From the NCBI GenBank assembly GCA_026417275.1, contig JAOADO010000004.1, forward strand, positions 1-15,138: a stretch of 15,138 nucleotides of DNA. The letters are read 5' to 3'. Of the stretch, positions 1 through 7,194 are shown piece after piece. Position numbers and translations under genes: made by a program. Origin of the DNA: Verrucomicrobiia bacterium. Lineage in GTDB: Bacteria > Verrucomicrobiota > Verrucomicrobiae > Limisphaerales > JAKPVM01. The stretch's first letter is position 1. Every line of letters begins with the position of its first letter. The notes beneath the pieces are model-generated. The model was given only the letters and a program-made list of their open reading frames with translations, was not told the DNA's origin and did no database searches.

Positions 1-388
1 CCGCGGAACCTTGGCAGTGCTTTATGAACATAGCAACAGACATTGACCGAACGTGTTTACCAGAAGGATTAAACCTCAATTTGTATCTCTGTTTCACTTG
101 CATAATTCTGTGCGCCCGAATATGCAATGATATAACGAATGGATAAGGCAGACCTCGTCCCACCAGCGAAGAGGTTCTCCTGCTGGAAAAAAGGAAAATG
201 CATCGTCTCCCAGCGAAAGTCGCTCTTTCACGCAAACAACAAAAGAAATCGCCCTCTCCTCCCAATCCTAAGCCTGATGATTCGTTGTTTAACCTGATTT
301 GCCACGAATGGAATTTTTCCAGATTGCTGGCGCATTCCATCGGGGATTAGAATTGACTTCATTTAAAATTCTGCAAAAGATTAAATCC
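1..388. other. Leader region with no recognisable gene
   Basis: I see no coding sequence, tRNA or rRNA signature on either strand here. Two short inverted repeats are visible. One at 163-186 pairs CCAGC with GCTGG and has an inner GAG/CTC. The other at 212-224 pairs AGCGA with TCGCT around AAG. Neither is followed by a T-run in either direction, so neither looks like an intrinsic terminator. They could be part of a structured 5' leader of the downstream TAT-protein gene, but this is only a suggestion. The reading frame of that gene stays open back to a TTG at 299, and the 5' part is treated as untranslated because the TAT signal fits a later start. Confidence 0.5.
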
Positions 389-1402
389 ATGAAACACCCT
401 GATGGAAAAGCGGATAAATATTCCCGCCGCGATTTTTTGCGCGGGAGTTTAATTTCTGTTGCTGGAGCATCAACAATTTTTGCTTCAGTTCGCGATTCTG
501 TCGGTTCTGAAAATACAACACAGAGCCAATCACAACCTTCCGAAGAAGAAAAAGTCCCGCTTGGGACGCTTGGCAAGGCAAAGATAAGTCGCATAATGGT
601 CGGAGGAAATCTGGTTTCAGGATACATGCATTGCCGCGACCTTAAATATGTTGGTGCGCTGTTTCGCGCGTATGTTACTGAAGAAAAACTGATGGAGACA
701 TTTAAACTTGCCGAGCAATACGGAATAAACACTGTCTTTGAAACTGGGGGAGAGTATGTTGAAAAATATAATCGGCGTTTCAATGGGAAAATGCAGTTTA
801 TTCCTCATATAAAGGTGGAAGATGGTCAGGCAGATTCAGTCCTGCGAGAACACATAAAACGCCAGGCGGCGACAGGGGCGATTGCCCTTTATATATGGGG
901 CGTTGCTGCGGACAAACTTATCCAGGCAGGAAAAATTGATTTGATTAAAAAGACGGTAGAAATGGCAAAAAAAGAAACAGACCTTCCAATAGGTGTTGGC
1001 GGACATTCTCTGCTTGTTCCAATGAATTGCGAAAAACACAGTGTGCCATGTGATTTTTATGTTAAAACACTTCACAGCGACGACTATCCTTCGGCGACGC
1101 CGAAACATTTAAGAAAAGAGTTCATCTGGCTGGATGGCGGCGAGGGATGGTATGATAATATGTGGTGTATAAATCCCGAGGAGACAATCCAATTCATGAA
1201 AGATGTTAAAAAACCATGGATTGCTTTCAAAGTTCTTGCCGCAGGGGCAATATATCCGCGTCAGGCATTCCCTTATGCATTTTCAAATGGAGCAGATTTT
1301 ATTGCGGTTGGCATGTTCGATTTTCAGATTCGTGAGAACGCAATTCTTGCCGCAAAAGTGGTCCGCCAGACGCAAAAACGCGCACGTCCGTGGTATAGTT
1401 AA
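389..1402 (+). CDS. TAT-exported aldo/keto-reductase-like TIM-barrel protein
   Basis: This is a predicted secreted or periplasmic protein of 337 residues of uncertain reaction. A twin-arginine signal is clear: SRRDFL at residues 12-17, then a hydrophobic stretch to about residue 33 (LISVAGASTIFAS). I chose the ATG at 389 because it gives a normal-length TAT n-region. The frame stays open upstream to ATG 308 and TTG 299, which would add 27-30 residues, and neither has a good ribosome site. After an acidic, Ser/Gln-rich linker (40-55), the mature part begins LGTLGKAKISRIMVGG (59-73), which resembles the first strand of aldo/keto reductases. The usual D-x4-Y pair is not recognisable; the matching area reads NTVFETGGEYVEKY (114-127). 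The C-terminal part has TIM-barrel-like strands (FIAVGMFDF, 304-312). It may be a non-redox relative of the family. The gene converges with a true aldo/keto reductase. Confidence 0.7.
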   Translation: MKHPDGKADKYSRRDFLRGSLISVAGASTIFASVRDSVGSENTTQSQSQPSEEEKVPLGTLGKAKISRIMVGGNLVSGYMHCRDLKYVGALFRAYVTEEKLMETFKLAEQYGINTVFETGGEYVEKYNRRFNGKMQFIPHIKVEDGQADSVLREHIKRQAATGAIALYIWGVAADKLIQAGKIDLIKKTVEMAKKETDLPIGVGGHSLLVPMNCEKHSVPCDFYVKTLHSDDYPSATPKHLRKEFIWLDGGEGWYDNMWCINPEETIQFMKDVKKPWIAFKVLAAGAIYPRQAFPYAFSNGADFIAVGMFDFQIRENAILAAKVVRQTQKRARPWYS

Positions 1403-1429
1403 AACAAGATATTTTACCATACCATTTTT

Positions 1430-1444
1430 CCGCATTTTCTGCGG
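1430..1444. other. Short inverted repeat between convergent genes
   Basis: CCGCA and TGCGG form a 5-bp stem around a TTTTC loop, in the 79-base gap between the ends of the TAT-protein gene and the aldo/keto reductase gene. The position suits a shared bidirectional terminator. However, the stem is short and no T-run follows it on either strand, so this is a weak candidate only. Confidence 0.2.
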
Positions 1445-1481
1445 CAAGAAATCTAAGAATACGATTTAGGCGCAAAAGAGA

Positions 1482-2483
1482 TTACAGTGGATTTCCAAGT
1501 GATACAGCATCTAACCGCATTTTTTTAACATCTTCTTTTTCGAGCGCAAGGTCTCCTGCTGGGGCGTTTTCAATGACCTGTTTTTCGTTTCGCGCGCCGC
1601 AAAGCACGTGTGTTATACCGTTTTGCGCCGCAGTCCATGCAAGGACAAGTTGAGCAAGCGAACAATGATATTTATCGGTCAAACTTTTCCAGTTCGCGAG
1701 CATATCGAGGACCTTTTTACGGTTCTCAAGTTTAAACCATGGATTTTTTGCTTCATTTGCTCTAAACTCTTCTTTTCCGAAGACCTTGTCCATCCCAATT
1801 TTTCCGCTCAACAAACCCTGCTCCAGAGACATGTAAGTAAGCGTGGCAAGATTTTTCTGTGCGCAGAACGGAAGAATGTCTTCTTCTGGTTGACGATGCA
1901 ATATGGAGTAACGAAATTGAGATGAAATAATGTCTCCGTATTTAAGGTATTCATTCATTTCATCCACAGTGGCATTTGAAACTCCAATGGCGCGGATTTT
2001 CCCCTGTTTCTGGAGTTTTAAGAGGGCATCCATCGTATCCTGAATGGGTGTTTTATCTGGCAAGACAGCCTGCCAGTGCGTCTGGTACAGGTCTATATAA
2101 TCGGTTTGCAAGCGACGCAGACTGCGGTTAACCTCAACAATAATAGTTTCTGGGCGCAGACATCGAAAAACTGGTTTGCCTTCAAAATTGGCAAAGAACG
2201 AACCCCGATTATCATCCCACCACAAGCCGCATTTTGTGGCGATAACATATTTATCCCGTTTTCCTTTAATGGCTTTCCCGACAACTTCTTCGCTGTGGCC
2301 AAAGCCGTAAATCGGAGCCGTGTCTATCAATGTTATTCCATGGTCAAGTGCGGCTTGAATGGCGCGGATTGATTGATTATCGTCTGGTTTACCTCCCCAG
2401 AGGCTTCCTCCGCCTATTGCCCAGGCACCAAATCCAATTATTGAAGCCGAAATTCCAGAGTTTCCCAAGTTCCTAAATTTCAT
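1482..2483 (-). CDS. Aldo/keto reductase
   Basis: This is a 333-residue cytoplasmic NAD(P)H-dependent oxidoreductase of the aldo/keto reductase superfamily, acting on a carbonyl compound that cannot be named from sequence. It spans the full (beta/alpha)8 barrel. The catalytic tetrad is complete: Asp54 and Tyr59 in LIDTAPIYG, Lys84 in IATKCG, and His136 in YQTHWQ. Family markers GVSN (167-170) and the cofactor-binding GARNEKQVIEN (296-306) are present. It starts MKFRNLGNSG, typical of the bacterial 'general aldo/keto reductase' group. Upstream of the ATG lie AAGGAG, with a long gap of 16 bases, and AGAAGG, only 4 bases away. No signal peptide is seen. It lies downstream of apgM but is separated from it by a strong terminator, so it is probably transcribed separately. 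It converges with the TAT-exported protein, which has a similar N-terminal strand. Confidence 0.93.
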   Translation of the reverse strand: MKFRNLGNSGISASIIGFGAWAIGGGSLWGGKPDDNQSIRAIQAALDHGITLIDTAPIYGFGHSEEVVGKAIKGKRDKYVIATKCGLWWDDNRGSFFANFEGKPVFRCLRPETIIVEVNRSLRRLQTDYIDLYQTHWQAVLPDKTPIQDTMDALLKLQKQGKIRAIGVSNATVDEMNEYLKYGDIISSQFRYSILHRQPEEDILPFCAQKNLATLTYMSLEQGLLSGKIGMDKVFGKEEFRANEAKNPWFKLENRKKVLDMLANWKSLTDKYHCSLAQLVLAWTAAQNGITHVLCGARNEKQVIENAPAGDLALEKEDVKKMRLDAVSLGNPL

Positions 2484-2656
2484 AAGCCTTCTTTATATTC
2501 TCCTTATTGAGCGTTTAAAATATCGTTTTTTCACTCTTAAATTTAATTCATTCTAAAAATCATGCAACTTCACATAAAATCTTTATCTAACGGCAAAATT
2601 TAAGATTATTTAGTAGAAGAGTTTTTAGTCATACTACGAAGCTACAAGAATAAATG

Positions 2657-2694
2657 AAAAAAATAAAACCCACGTTTTTGACGTGGGTTTTATT
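2657..2694 (-). terminator. Intrinsic terminator of apgM
   Basis: There is a perfect 14-bp inverted repeat (2662-2675 with 2681-2694) around a 5-base loop. On the minus strand the stem runs into a T-rich tract from the A-run at 2657-2663. It lies 28 bases past the apgM stop codon, so it should end apgM transcription before the aldo/keto reductase gene. This is the only textbook intrinsic terminator I find in the window. Confidence 0.88.
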
Positions 2695-2722
2695 AGTGCT
2701 GATTATTAATCAATATAGCAAA

Positions 2723-3949
2723 TTATGCGCCGAATTTATCGAGCATTTTCGCATTTGCCATCATAATGCGAATCAGGTATTTCGCTTCAAAAATTCCGAG
2801 GGAACCCATGTTTGCTCCAGTTTCTGTAAACCTTTGCAATTTATCTGAACCGCTGTATTTTGAATGCAGAAGGACGGGTTGAGGATGCCATGAGTGTCCT
2901 TTAATAGCCGCTGGCGTGGAATGGTCCCCAGTGATGACGGTTACATCTGGCTTCTTTTGCATAAATATTGGTAAAGCGGCGTCAAAATCTTCTATTGCCT
3001 TTTTCTTTGCTTCGAAGTTACCGTCTTCGCCGTATTTATCTGTGTATTTATAATGAATAAAGAAGAAATCATAATTATCGTATTCAGCGAGATACCGTTC
3101 GAATTGTTCCTGGATTGTCTGCGGTCCTTCGATTCTCGTCATTCCGACAAGTTGCGCTAAACCTTTATACATTGGATAAACGGCGATTGCCGCGGCGCGC
3201 ATACCGTATCGCTCTTCAAACTGCGGAATCTCGGGCTGATGCGCAATACCTCTCAGTAGGAATGCGTTTGCTGGAGACTTATCCGCAAGCACAGGCATTG
3301 CCTGTTTGTAGAATTCGGCGATAACCTTTGCAACTTTCTTTTGTTTTGCGGATTTTGGATTAGTTGGTTTAACTGTGGCAATTGGCAAGCCTTCGCGGTT
3401 TGGATCGCTGTCGGTAAGAGGTCCTTCGAGCCCTGGTCCACGGAAAAGGACGACAAACCTGTGTTCTTTTCCTGCTTTAATTATTACCTCTACGTCTCCG
3501 ATTTTTTTGATTTTTTTCGATAATTCATCGCAGAGTGCTTCACACACATTGGTTGGAATTCTGCCGGCACGGCGGTCTGTTATAAGACCGTTTTTATCAA
3601 CTGTGCAGAAATTGGCGCGGGCGCACACATCGCCGGCTTTTAACTGCAAGCCAAGTCCTAATGCTTCGAGCACTCCTCTCCCCACTTCGTATTCAAGGGG
3701 GTCATATCCAAACAGAGCAAGATGTCCAGGTCCGCTTCCTGGCGTAATTCCCGGTGCAACAGGAATCATCCTGCCTTGCGCGCAACCCTGCGCAACAAAG
3801 GCGTCCAGATTTGGCGTTCGCGCCGCTTCCAGCGGTGTCATCTCACCATTTTCTTTTGTCGCAATGTCCCCGATGCCGTCAAGGACAATCATTGCCATCT
3901 TTGCGTTGGTCTTAACCAACAATTTTGAATATACTGCGTCCAGATTCAT
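2723..3949 (-). CDS. apgM: 2,3-bisphosphoglycerate-independent phosphoglycerate mutase, ApgM type
   Basis: This enzyme interconverts 3- and 2-phosphoglycerate in glycolysis and gluconeogenesis in the cytoplasm. It belongs to the alkaline-phosphatase-like, metal-dependent 'archaeal-type' iPGM family, also found in many bacteria. The length of 408 residues is normal. Visible family features are metal ligand Asp24 in IVLDGIGD, the nucleophile Ser72 in PGSGPGHLALFGYDP (70-84), His299 and Asp304 in HYKYTDKYGEDG, Asp342-His343 in TGDHSTP, and His352/His355 in GHSWHP. The C-terminus (KMLDKFGA) is complete. The first 17 residues precede the first core strand, and extensions of this kind are usual in bacterial members, so I keep the ATG at 3949, although it lacks a Shine-Dalgarno sequence. 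Gly75 stands where many bacterial members have Ala. It is the only glycolytic gene here, with its own candidate promoter and terminator, so it is probably monocistronic. Confidence 0.95.
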   Translation of the reverse strand: MNLDAVYSKLLVKTNAKMAMIVLDGIGDIATKENGEMTPLEAARTPNLDAFVAQGCAQGRMIPVAPGITPGSGPGHLALFGYDPLEYEVGRGVLEALGLGLQLKAGDVCARANFCTVDKNGLITDRRAGRIPTNVCEALCDELSKKIKKIGDVEVIIKAGKEHRFVVLFRGPGLEGPLTDSDPNREGLPIATVKPTNPKSAKQKKVAKVIAEFYKQAMPVLADKSPANAFLLRGIAHQPEIPQFEERYGMRAAAIAVYPMYKGLAQLVGMTRIEGPQTIQEQFERYLAEYDNYDFFFIHYKYTDKYGEDGNFEAKKKAIEDFDAALPIFMQKKPDVTVITGDHSTPAAIKGHSWHPQPVLLHSKYSGSDKLQRFTETGANMGSLGIFEAKYLIRIMMANAKMLDKFGA

Positions 3950-4007
3950 ATTTCGTATTCAGGTTATTTATTTGGCATGTTAACTGCCGTTTATTTGTTG
4001 TATAAGT

Positions 4008-4036
4008 ATTTGAAATGAAATTTTATTCCACGTCAA
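4008..4036 (-). promoter_or_regulatory. Candidate sigma-70-type promoter of apgM
   Basis: On the minus strand a TTGACG box (4031-4036) is followed after 17 bases by TCAAAT (4008-4013), matching five and four of six consensus positions. This would place transcription start about 50 bases before the apgM ATG. The region is AT-rich, so a chance match is possible. Confidence 0.33.
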
Positions 4037-4117
4037 CGCTATAAAGCAATAAACGTAAAATTCTCCTAATGTTTACATAATTCAAGTCAAATCCATGTTC
4101 ATAAGCTCCAATAGTTG

Positions 4118-4132
4118 GCAAATTTAATTTGC
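4118..4132. other. Small palindrome after the 831-residue gene
   Basis: GCAAATT and AATTTGC flank one central base, starting 9 bases after the stop codon of the lamin-tail/Ig gene. It could help end that transcript, but the stem is AT-rich and no T-run follows it on the minus strand. Confidence 0.2.
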
Positions 4133-4140
4133 AGACAGGT

Positions 4141-6636
4141 TTATTGAATTACTCTTGAACGATAGAACTTTCTTGGGGCGTTTGTTGTAACATCAAAGAT
4201 GGTAAATACAGAATTTGTGTTCGTCATCTGGACGATTGGTGTCCAATCAACAAGGTTTGTAGATGAGTCAATGGCATATATCTGGTTTGAAACACCTTTA
4301 ACGGTTAGTTTTATTGAGCCATCCGCCTGCAATACGGGTTGCATAAACTGGGGTTTAGCGACTGTTGAAACAGTTAATTGTGCGACAGCGCTTGTTGCTT
4401 TTGCCAGTTCATTTGTTACGATTACCCAGTAGAGTCCGGCATGGTTTGTTCCAACGCTGGATATTGATAAAACAGGATTTGTCGCATTGATAACAAGGGC
4501 TCCGTTGAAGAACCATTGATAACGTAATGCCGTGCCAGTTGCGGAAACAGAGAGTGTTGCCGTATCGCCAGGCGAAACCGTCAGAGACTGTGGTTGCACA
4601 ATGATTGCTGGAGAAAGGAAATCGCTTCCGGGCGTGGGGGCTCCGGCAAACCAGTTTGTCACATCATTGGCATAACCTGTGTAACTAAATCTATGGAGTG
4701 AGAAACCATTGCCATCGGCGCTCGCAGCCCAACCATTGCGGTCTTCATATCTTACTTTTTCCACAAAAATATATGGAACTAAGCCAGCGTCTGGATGCGG
4801 AGGCAACTGCACAGGGTCTGGTTTATAAAGTTCGATAGTGCCAGCCCTGTTGCTAAGTTTTCCTTTGTAGGGACCAAAAATTGGGGTATTAGTAGGAACA
4901 TTGAATTTCTGGGTAAATGCTGTTAATTGAGTCTGGTTGGTAACAGGGTCGAAATTAACCACCAATACTTTGCCGTTTGGAGGCAATACAACTCCCTGTG
5001 GAAAATCAAACTCGATTTCTCCACGTATACGCCATGTGTTTGTGTACTGCATTGGAGCGTTGGTTGCCGTGCTATAAAGGGGAAATGATGAACTGGATAT
5101 ATTGCAAAGCTCAATATATTCATCCAATGCGTTATCATTTGTGCCGATATCGGGTGGGTGATACATTATCTCGCTGAAAATTATTGGTCCGACTAACGGA
5201 TATGGATTAGGAGCGCCGGTGCCGAGTCTAAAAATACCAATGTAACTTGGAGGGTCTGTAGGTTTAACTTCATACAACGGATTTGTTGTAAACGACAATT
5301 TGCTCATCGGGACGAGGTCTGTTCCGCCATAACTTTTTACATAACGTCCTAATGAGACACCGTTTTGTGTTGCTCCAAAGGATTTTGAGAGCCGATAACC
5401 TGTCAGGTTTCCGCTGGCGTCCGCAGATGTCAAAACCACTTCATCGCCTCTTGCGGAATTAAATGTAAAGGCGTTTGCCCCTACATTGAACTGATATTCG
5501 TAGAAGACAATGAATCCATTGGGCGGAATGACTGTATTTGACGGGATTCTATATTTCTGCGGTTCATCCTCGTTATTGCTTAGCCACCAACCGCTTATAT
5601 CAATTGCAGAGGAAGTTAGATTGTAAAACTCAACTGCGTCTTCCAGCGGAGGGTCAGTATGCGCAAGCAATTCGTTTACAACAACATTTGTCAATGGCAT
5701 AAAATTGCTTTCCGCAGGCGTTGACCTCCCGCTTGGGAAATAGACGATGTTCGTTGCCCCATCTGGCAGTCGTCCCATGGAAATGTCTCTGAATTGCGGT
5801 CCAAAAACAACTCTATCAACAAGGGTTACGCGATTGGAGAGATATAAACTGGTGGTTTCGCCATAAGTACTGCTTAATGCGAAGTCTACATGATTTGCTC
5901 CTTTTTCCGGGTCTTTATCGCATATGAGCATAAAAAAGGCATTTGAATCTATAAATGAAAGGGGTGGGATGACGGATGACGCAAGATTTGAAGTTCCATC
6001 CATTTTAGTGCTCGTCAGATACATATAACTCATATCCACTGGACCATTTGTTCGTGGATTATAAATTTCAATCCAATCTGCACCTTTGGAATTTGTTGCC
6101 ATCCACTCATTTATCTTCAGATACATTGGGTTACCCAGTTGAACTTCTCTGTTTTGTTCACCAGGAGTTGGATATCCAAGTTTCCATGCGCTTGAACCAC
6201 TCGGTGTACGTCCGATTGACCTGTTTGCAACTTGAAATCCGAATTTAATATAATCCACGCGAATCCCGTTCTTATATAAAGCCATTTCCTCCCCTTCCTC
6301 AGCGCTAAGGGCAAATGTTGCGTGAAAATCCACAGGATTATTGGTGTCAGAGTCGCACCAAACCACTACATAACCATATGGAGGAATTACCGCGTATGGA
6401 GGAAAAACAAACTTGTTTGGCGAGTTTGTGTTGTCCGTCAATGTATAACCAAACAACGAGACTGTCGAACCAGAATTGTTATATAGTTCAATGTAGTCCG
6501 GATTATCTCCGTTCGGAGAAAATACCACGCCGTTATTAGCCGCCAATATTTCATTCAACACAACCTGGGAATAAACGGACTCCATCAACCCCGTTATTAT
6601 CAATACAATTAAAGCCAAACTCTTAAACTTTCTCAT
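4141..6636 (-). CDS. Secreted multi-lamin-tail-domain/Ig-like protein
   Basis: This 831-residue exported protein has no evident enzyme domain and is probably a surface or extracellular adhesion or scaffold protein. A Sec signal peptide spans residues 1-23 (MRKFKSLALIVLIITGLMES, with probable cleavage after VYS). Four lamin-tail-domain (LTD) repeats follow at about 24-162, 172-310, 317-475 and 484-668. Their recurring signatures are 'NE(I/L/W)xA', 'DYIELYN/DWIEIYN/AVEFYN/EYIELCN', and 'PPxGxxV'. An Ig-like domain lies at 677-756 (IIVQPQSLTVSPGDTATLSV, RYQWFFNG, HAGLYWVIVTN). The C-terminal module (763-831) contains YAIDSSTNLVDWTPI and ends in FYRSRV. Residues 317-756 are collinear with part of the large CotH protein upstream. 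No LPxTG, PEP-CTERM or lipobox is visible. The ATG lacks a Shine-Dalgarno sequence, but the signal peptide fixes the start. LTD domains are known from nuclear lamins and many bacterial secreted proteins; the role here is inferred. Confidence 0.85.
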   Translation of the reverse strand: MRKFKSLALIVLIITGLMESVYSQVVLNEILAANNGVVFSPNGDNPDYIELYNNSGSTVSLFGYTLTDNTNSPNKFVFPPYAVIPPYGYVVVWCDSDTNNPVDFHATFALSAEEGEEMALYKNGIRVDYIKFGFQVANRSIGRTPSGSSAWKLGYPTPGEQNREVQLGNPMYLKINEWMATNSKGADWIEIYNPRTNGPVDMSYMYLTSTKMDGTSNLASSVIPPLSFIDSNAFFMLICDKDPEKGANHVDFALSSTYGETTSLYLSNRVTLVDRVVFGPQFRDISMGRLPDGATNIVYFPSGRSTPAESNFMPLTNVVVNELLAHTDPPLEDAVEFYNLTSSAIDISGWWLSNNEDEPQKYRIPSNTVIPPNGFIVFYEYQFNVGANAFTFNSARGDEVVLTSADASGNLTGYRLSKSFGATQNGVSLGRYVKSYGGTDLVPMSKLSFTTNPLYEVKPTDPPSYIGIFRLGTGAPNPYPLVGPIIFSEIMYHPPDIGTNDNALDEYIELCNISSSSFPLYSTATNAPMQYTNTWRIRGEIEFDFPQGVVLPPNGKVLVVNFDPVTNQTQLTAFTQKFNVPTNTPIFGPYKGKLSNRAGTIELYKPDPVQLPPHPDAGLVPYIFVEKVRYEDRNGWAASADGNGFSLHRFSYTGYANDVTNWFAGAPTPGSDFLSPAIIVQPQSLTVSPGDTATLSVSATGTALRYQWFFNGALVINATNPVLSISSVGTNHAGLYWVIVTNELAKATSAVAQLTVSTVAKPQFMQPVLQADGSIKLTVKGVSNQIYAIDSSTNLVDWTPIVQMTNTNSVFTIFDVTTNAPRKFYRSRVIQ
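4369..5688 (-). repeat. LTD-LTD-Ig cassette, copy in the 831-residue protein
   Basis: Residues 317-756 of the 831-residue protein have the same order and many of the same phrases as the segment encoded at 10352-11551. Examples are 'DISGWxL', 'PxKxRIPxxTIxP', 'FxVFYExxFN', 'LVGPIIxSEI', 'NTWRIxG', 'NWFAxxPxP', and 'YQWxFNG'. This is protein-level similarity seen by eye; no long identical DNA stretch is apparent, so it is an old duplication or a shared ancestral cassette. Confidence 0.65.
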
Positions 6637-6687
6637 GACTGTCGCGGATAATTTTTATTAGTTTCCAATTTAAAATTTAATTTAGTT

Positions 6688-6717
6688 AAAATAAACAACA
6701 ACCATTCTTTGCGTCAA
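6688..6717 (-). promoter_or_regulatory. Candidate sigma-70-type promoter of the 831-residue gene
   Basis: On the minus strand TTGACG (6712-6717) is followed after 18 bases by TATTTT (6688-6693), with the ATG about 50 bases further on. The -35 box is identical to the one proposed for apgM. The -10 match is only four of six and the area is AT-rich. Confidence 0.3.
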
Positions 6718-6805
6718 ATAAAATTAGCATATAATATGCCAAATATTGGATTTTCAGAAAAAGAATAGTTTTTAAAACGGTGGCAATTGCGGAAATTCCC
6801 ATCAA

Positions 6806-6824
6806 GTTTTAATCAGGTTAAAAC
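6806..6824. other. AT-rich inverted repeat
   Basis: GTTTTAA and TTAAAAC form a perfect 7-bp stem around TCAGG. It lies 28 bases past the end of the possible small minus-strand reading frame at 6853. The stem is mostly A-T and no T-run follows, so a terminator role is doubtful. Confidence 0.2.
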
Positions 6825-6852
6825 CAAGAATTGTCAGGATTAAACGCTGGAT

Positions 6853-7057
6853 TTATTTATGAAAACGACCTTCCATTTGTCCGCGTCTAGATTGCTTCTC
6901 TACAGGAAAAAACACATATTTCCATTCCACTGTCGGGGGAATAATTCCCATTTTCGATAGGTGGGCGTGTTCATGCGCATCCGTAAATCTCGGCTTTGCA
7001 GAAGTAAAAGTCTCCACGAAAAAAAATAATCACACAGCAGCGGTAATAATCATCCAT
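6853..7057 (-). pseudogene. Possible small frame-disrupted coding remnant
   Basis: Two short minus-strand frames meet at a run of eight T (plus-strand A at 7019-7026). The first starts at ATG 7057 and reads MDDYYRCCVIIFF, then continues 15 more codons to a stop at 6971. The second, open through the run and possibly from GTG 7017, gives VETFTSAKPRFTDAHEHAHL and ends TAA at 6853. Removing one T would join them into a 67-residue protein rich in His, Lys and aromatic residues. I do not recognise a family. It may be a decayed gene, a homopolymer sequencing error in a real small gene, or chance open frames. No ribosome-binding site is evident. Confidence 0.22.
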
Positions 7058-7194
7058 CAACTCGGTCTGGAATGAGCTATCCCGTTTTTGTTTTCCCAGT
7101 TGGTAAGACTGTAGTGTGCTACTCTGGAATTTATTTGCTTAACTTCCACCCTGTTTTCTTTTTAAAACATTTTATCTGATAAAGATATTTAAAA

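Larger units (their letters stand above)
6637..7194. other. 558-base gap between two minus-strand genes
   Basis: No intact gene of normal size is visible here. It contains a candidate promoter for the 831-residue gene (6688-6717), a 13-base palindrome GCATATAATATGC (6727-6739), an AT-rich inverted repeat (6806-6824), and a possible small frame-disrupted coding remnant (6853-7057). The stretch from 7058 to 7194, just after the 703-residue gene, shows only an AT-rich palindrome TTTATCTGATAAA near 7171-7183, too weak to call a terminator. Confidence 0.5.

Noticed and set aside
163..186. Intrinsic terminator
   Set aside because: The stem is interrupted and followed by A-rich rather than T-rich sequence on the plus strand, with no T-run on the minus strand.
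289..783. Open frame of 164 codons on the minus strand
   Set aside because: It overlaps the TAT-signal gene antisense and has no recognisable features, while the plus frame has a clear signal peptide.
1758..1925. Plus-strand open frame inside the aldo/keto reductase gene
   Set aside because: It is antisense to a protein with a complete catalytic tetrad and carries no features of its own.
3375..3983. Long open frame of 202 codons on the plus strand opposite apgM
   Set aside because: It is fully antisense to a clearly recognised enzyme, is low-complexity Ser/Pro/Arg-rich, and shows no domain; it is a shadow of the real gene.
6841..7080. Remnant of a transposase or insertion sequence
   Set aside because: No terminal inverted repeats, target duplications or recognisable transposase motifs were seen; only short frames without a family match.
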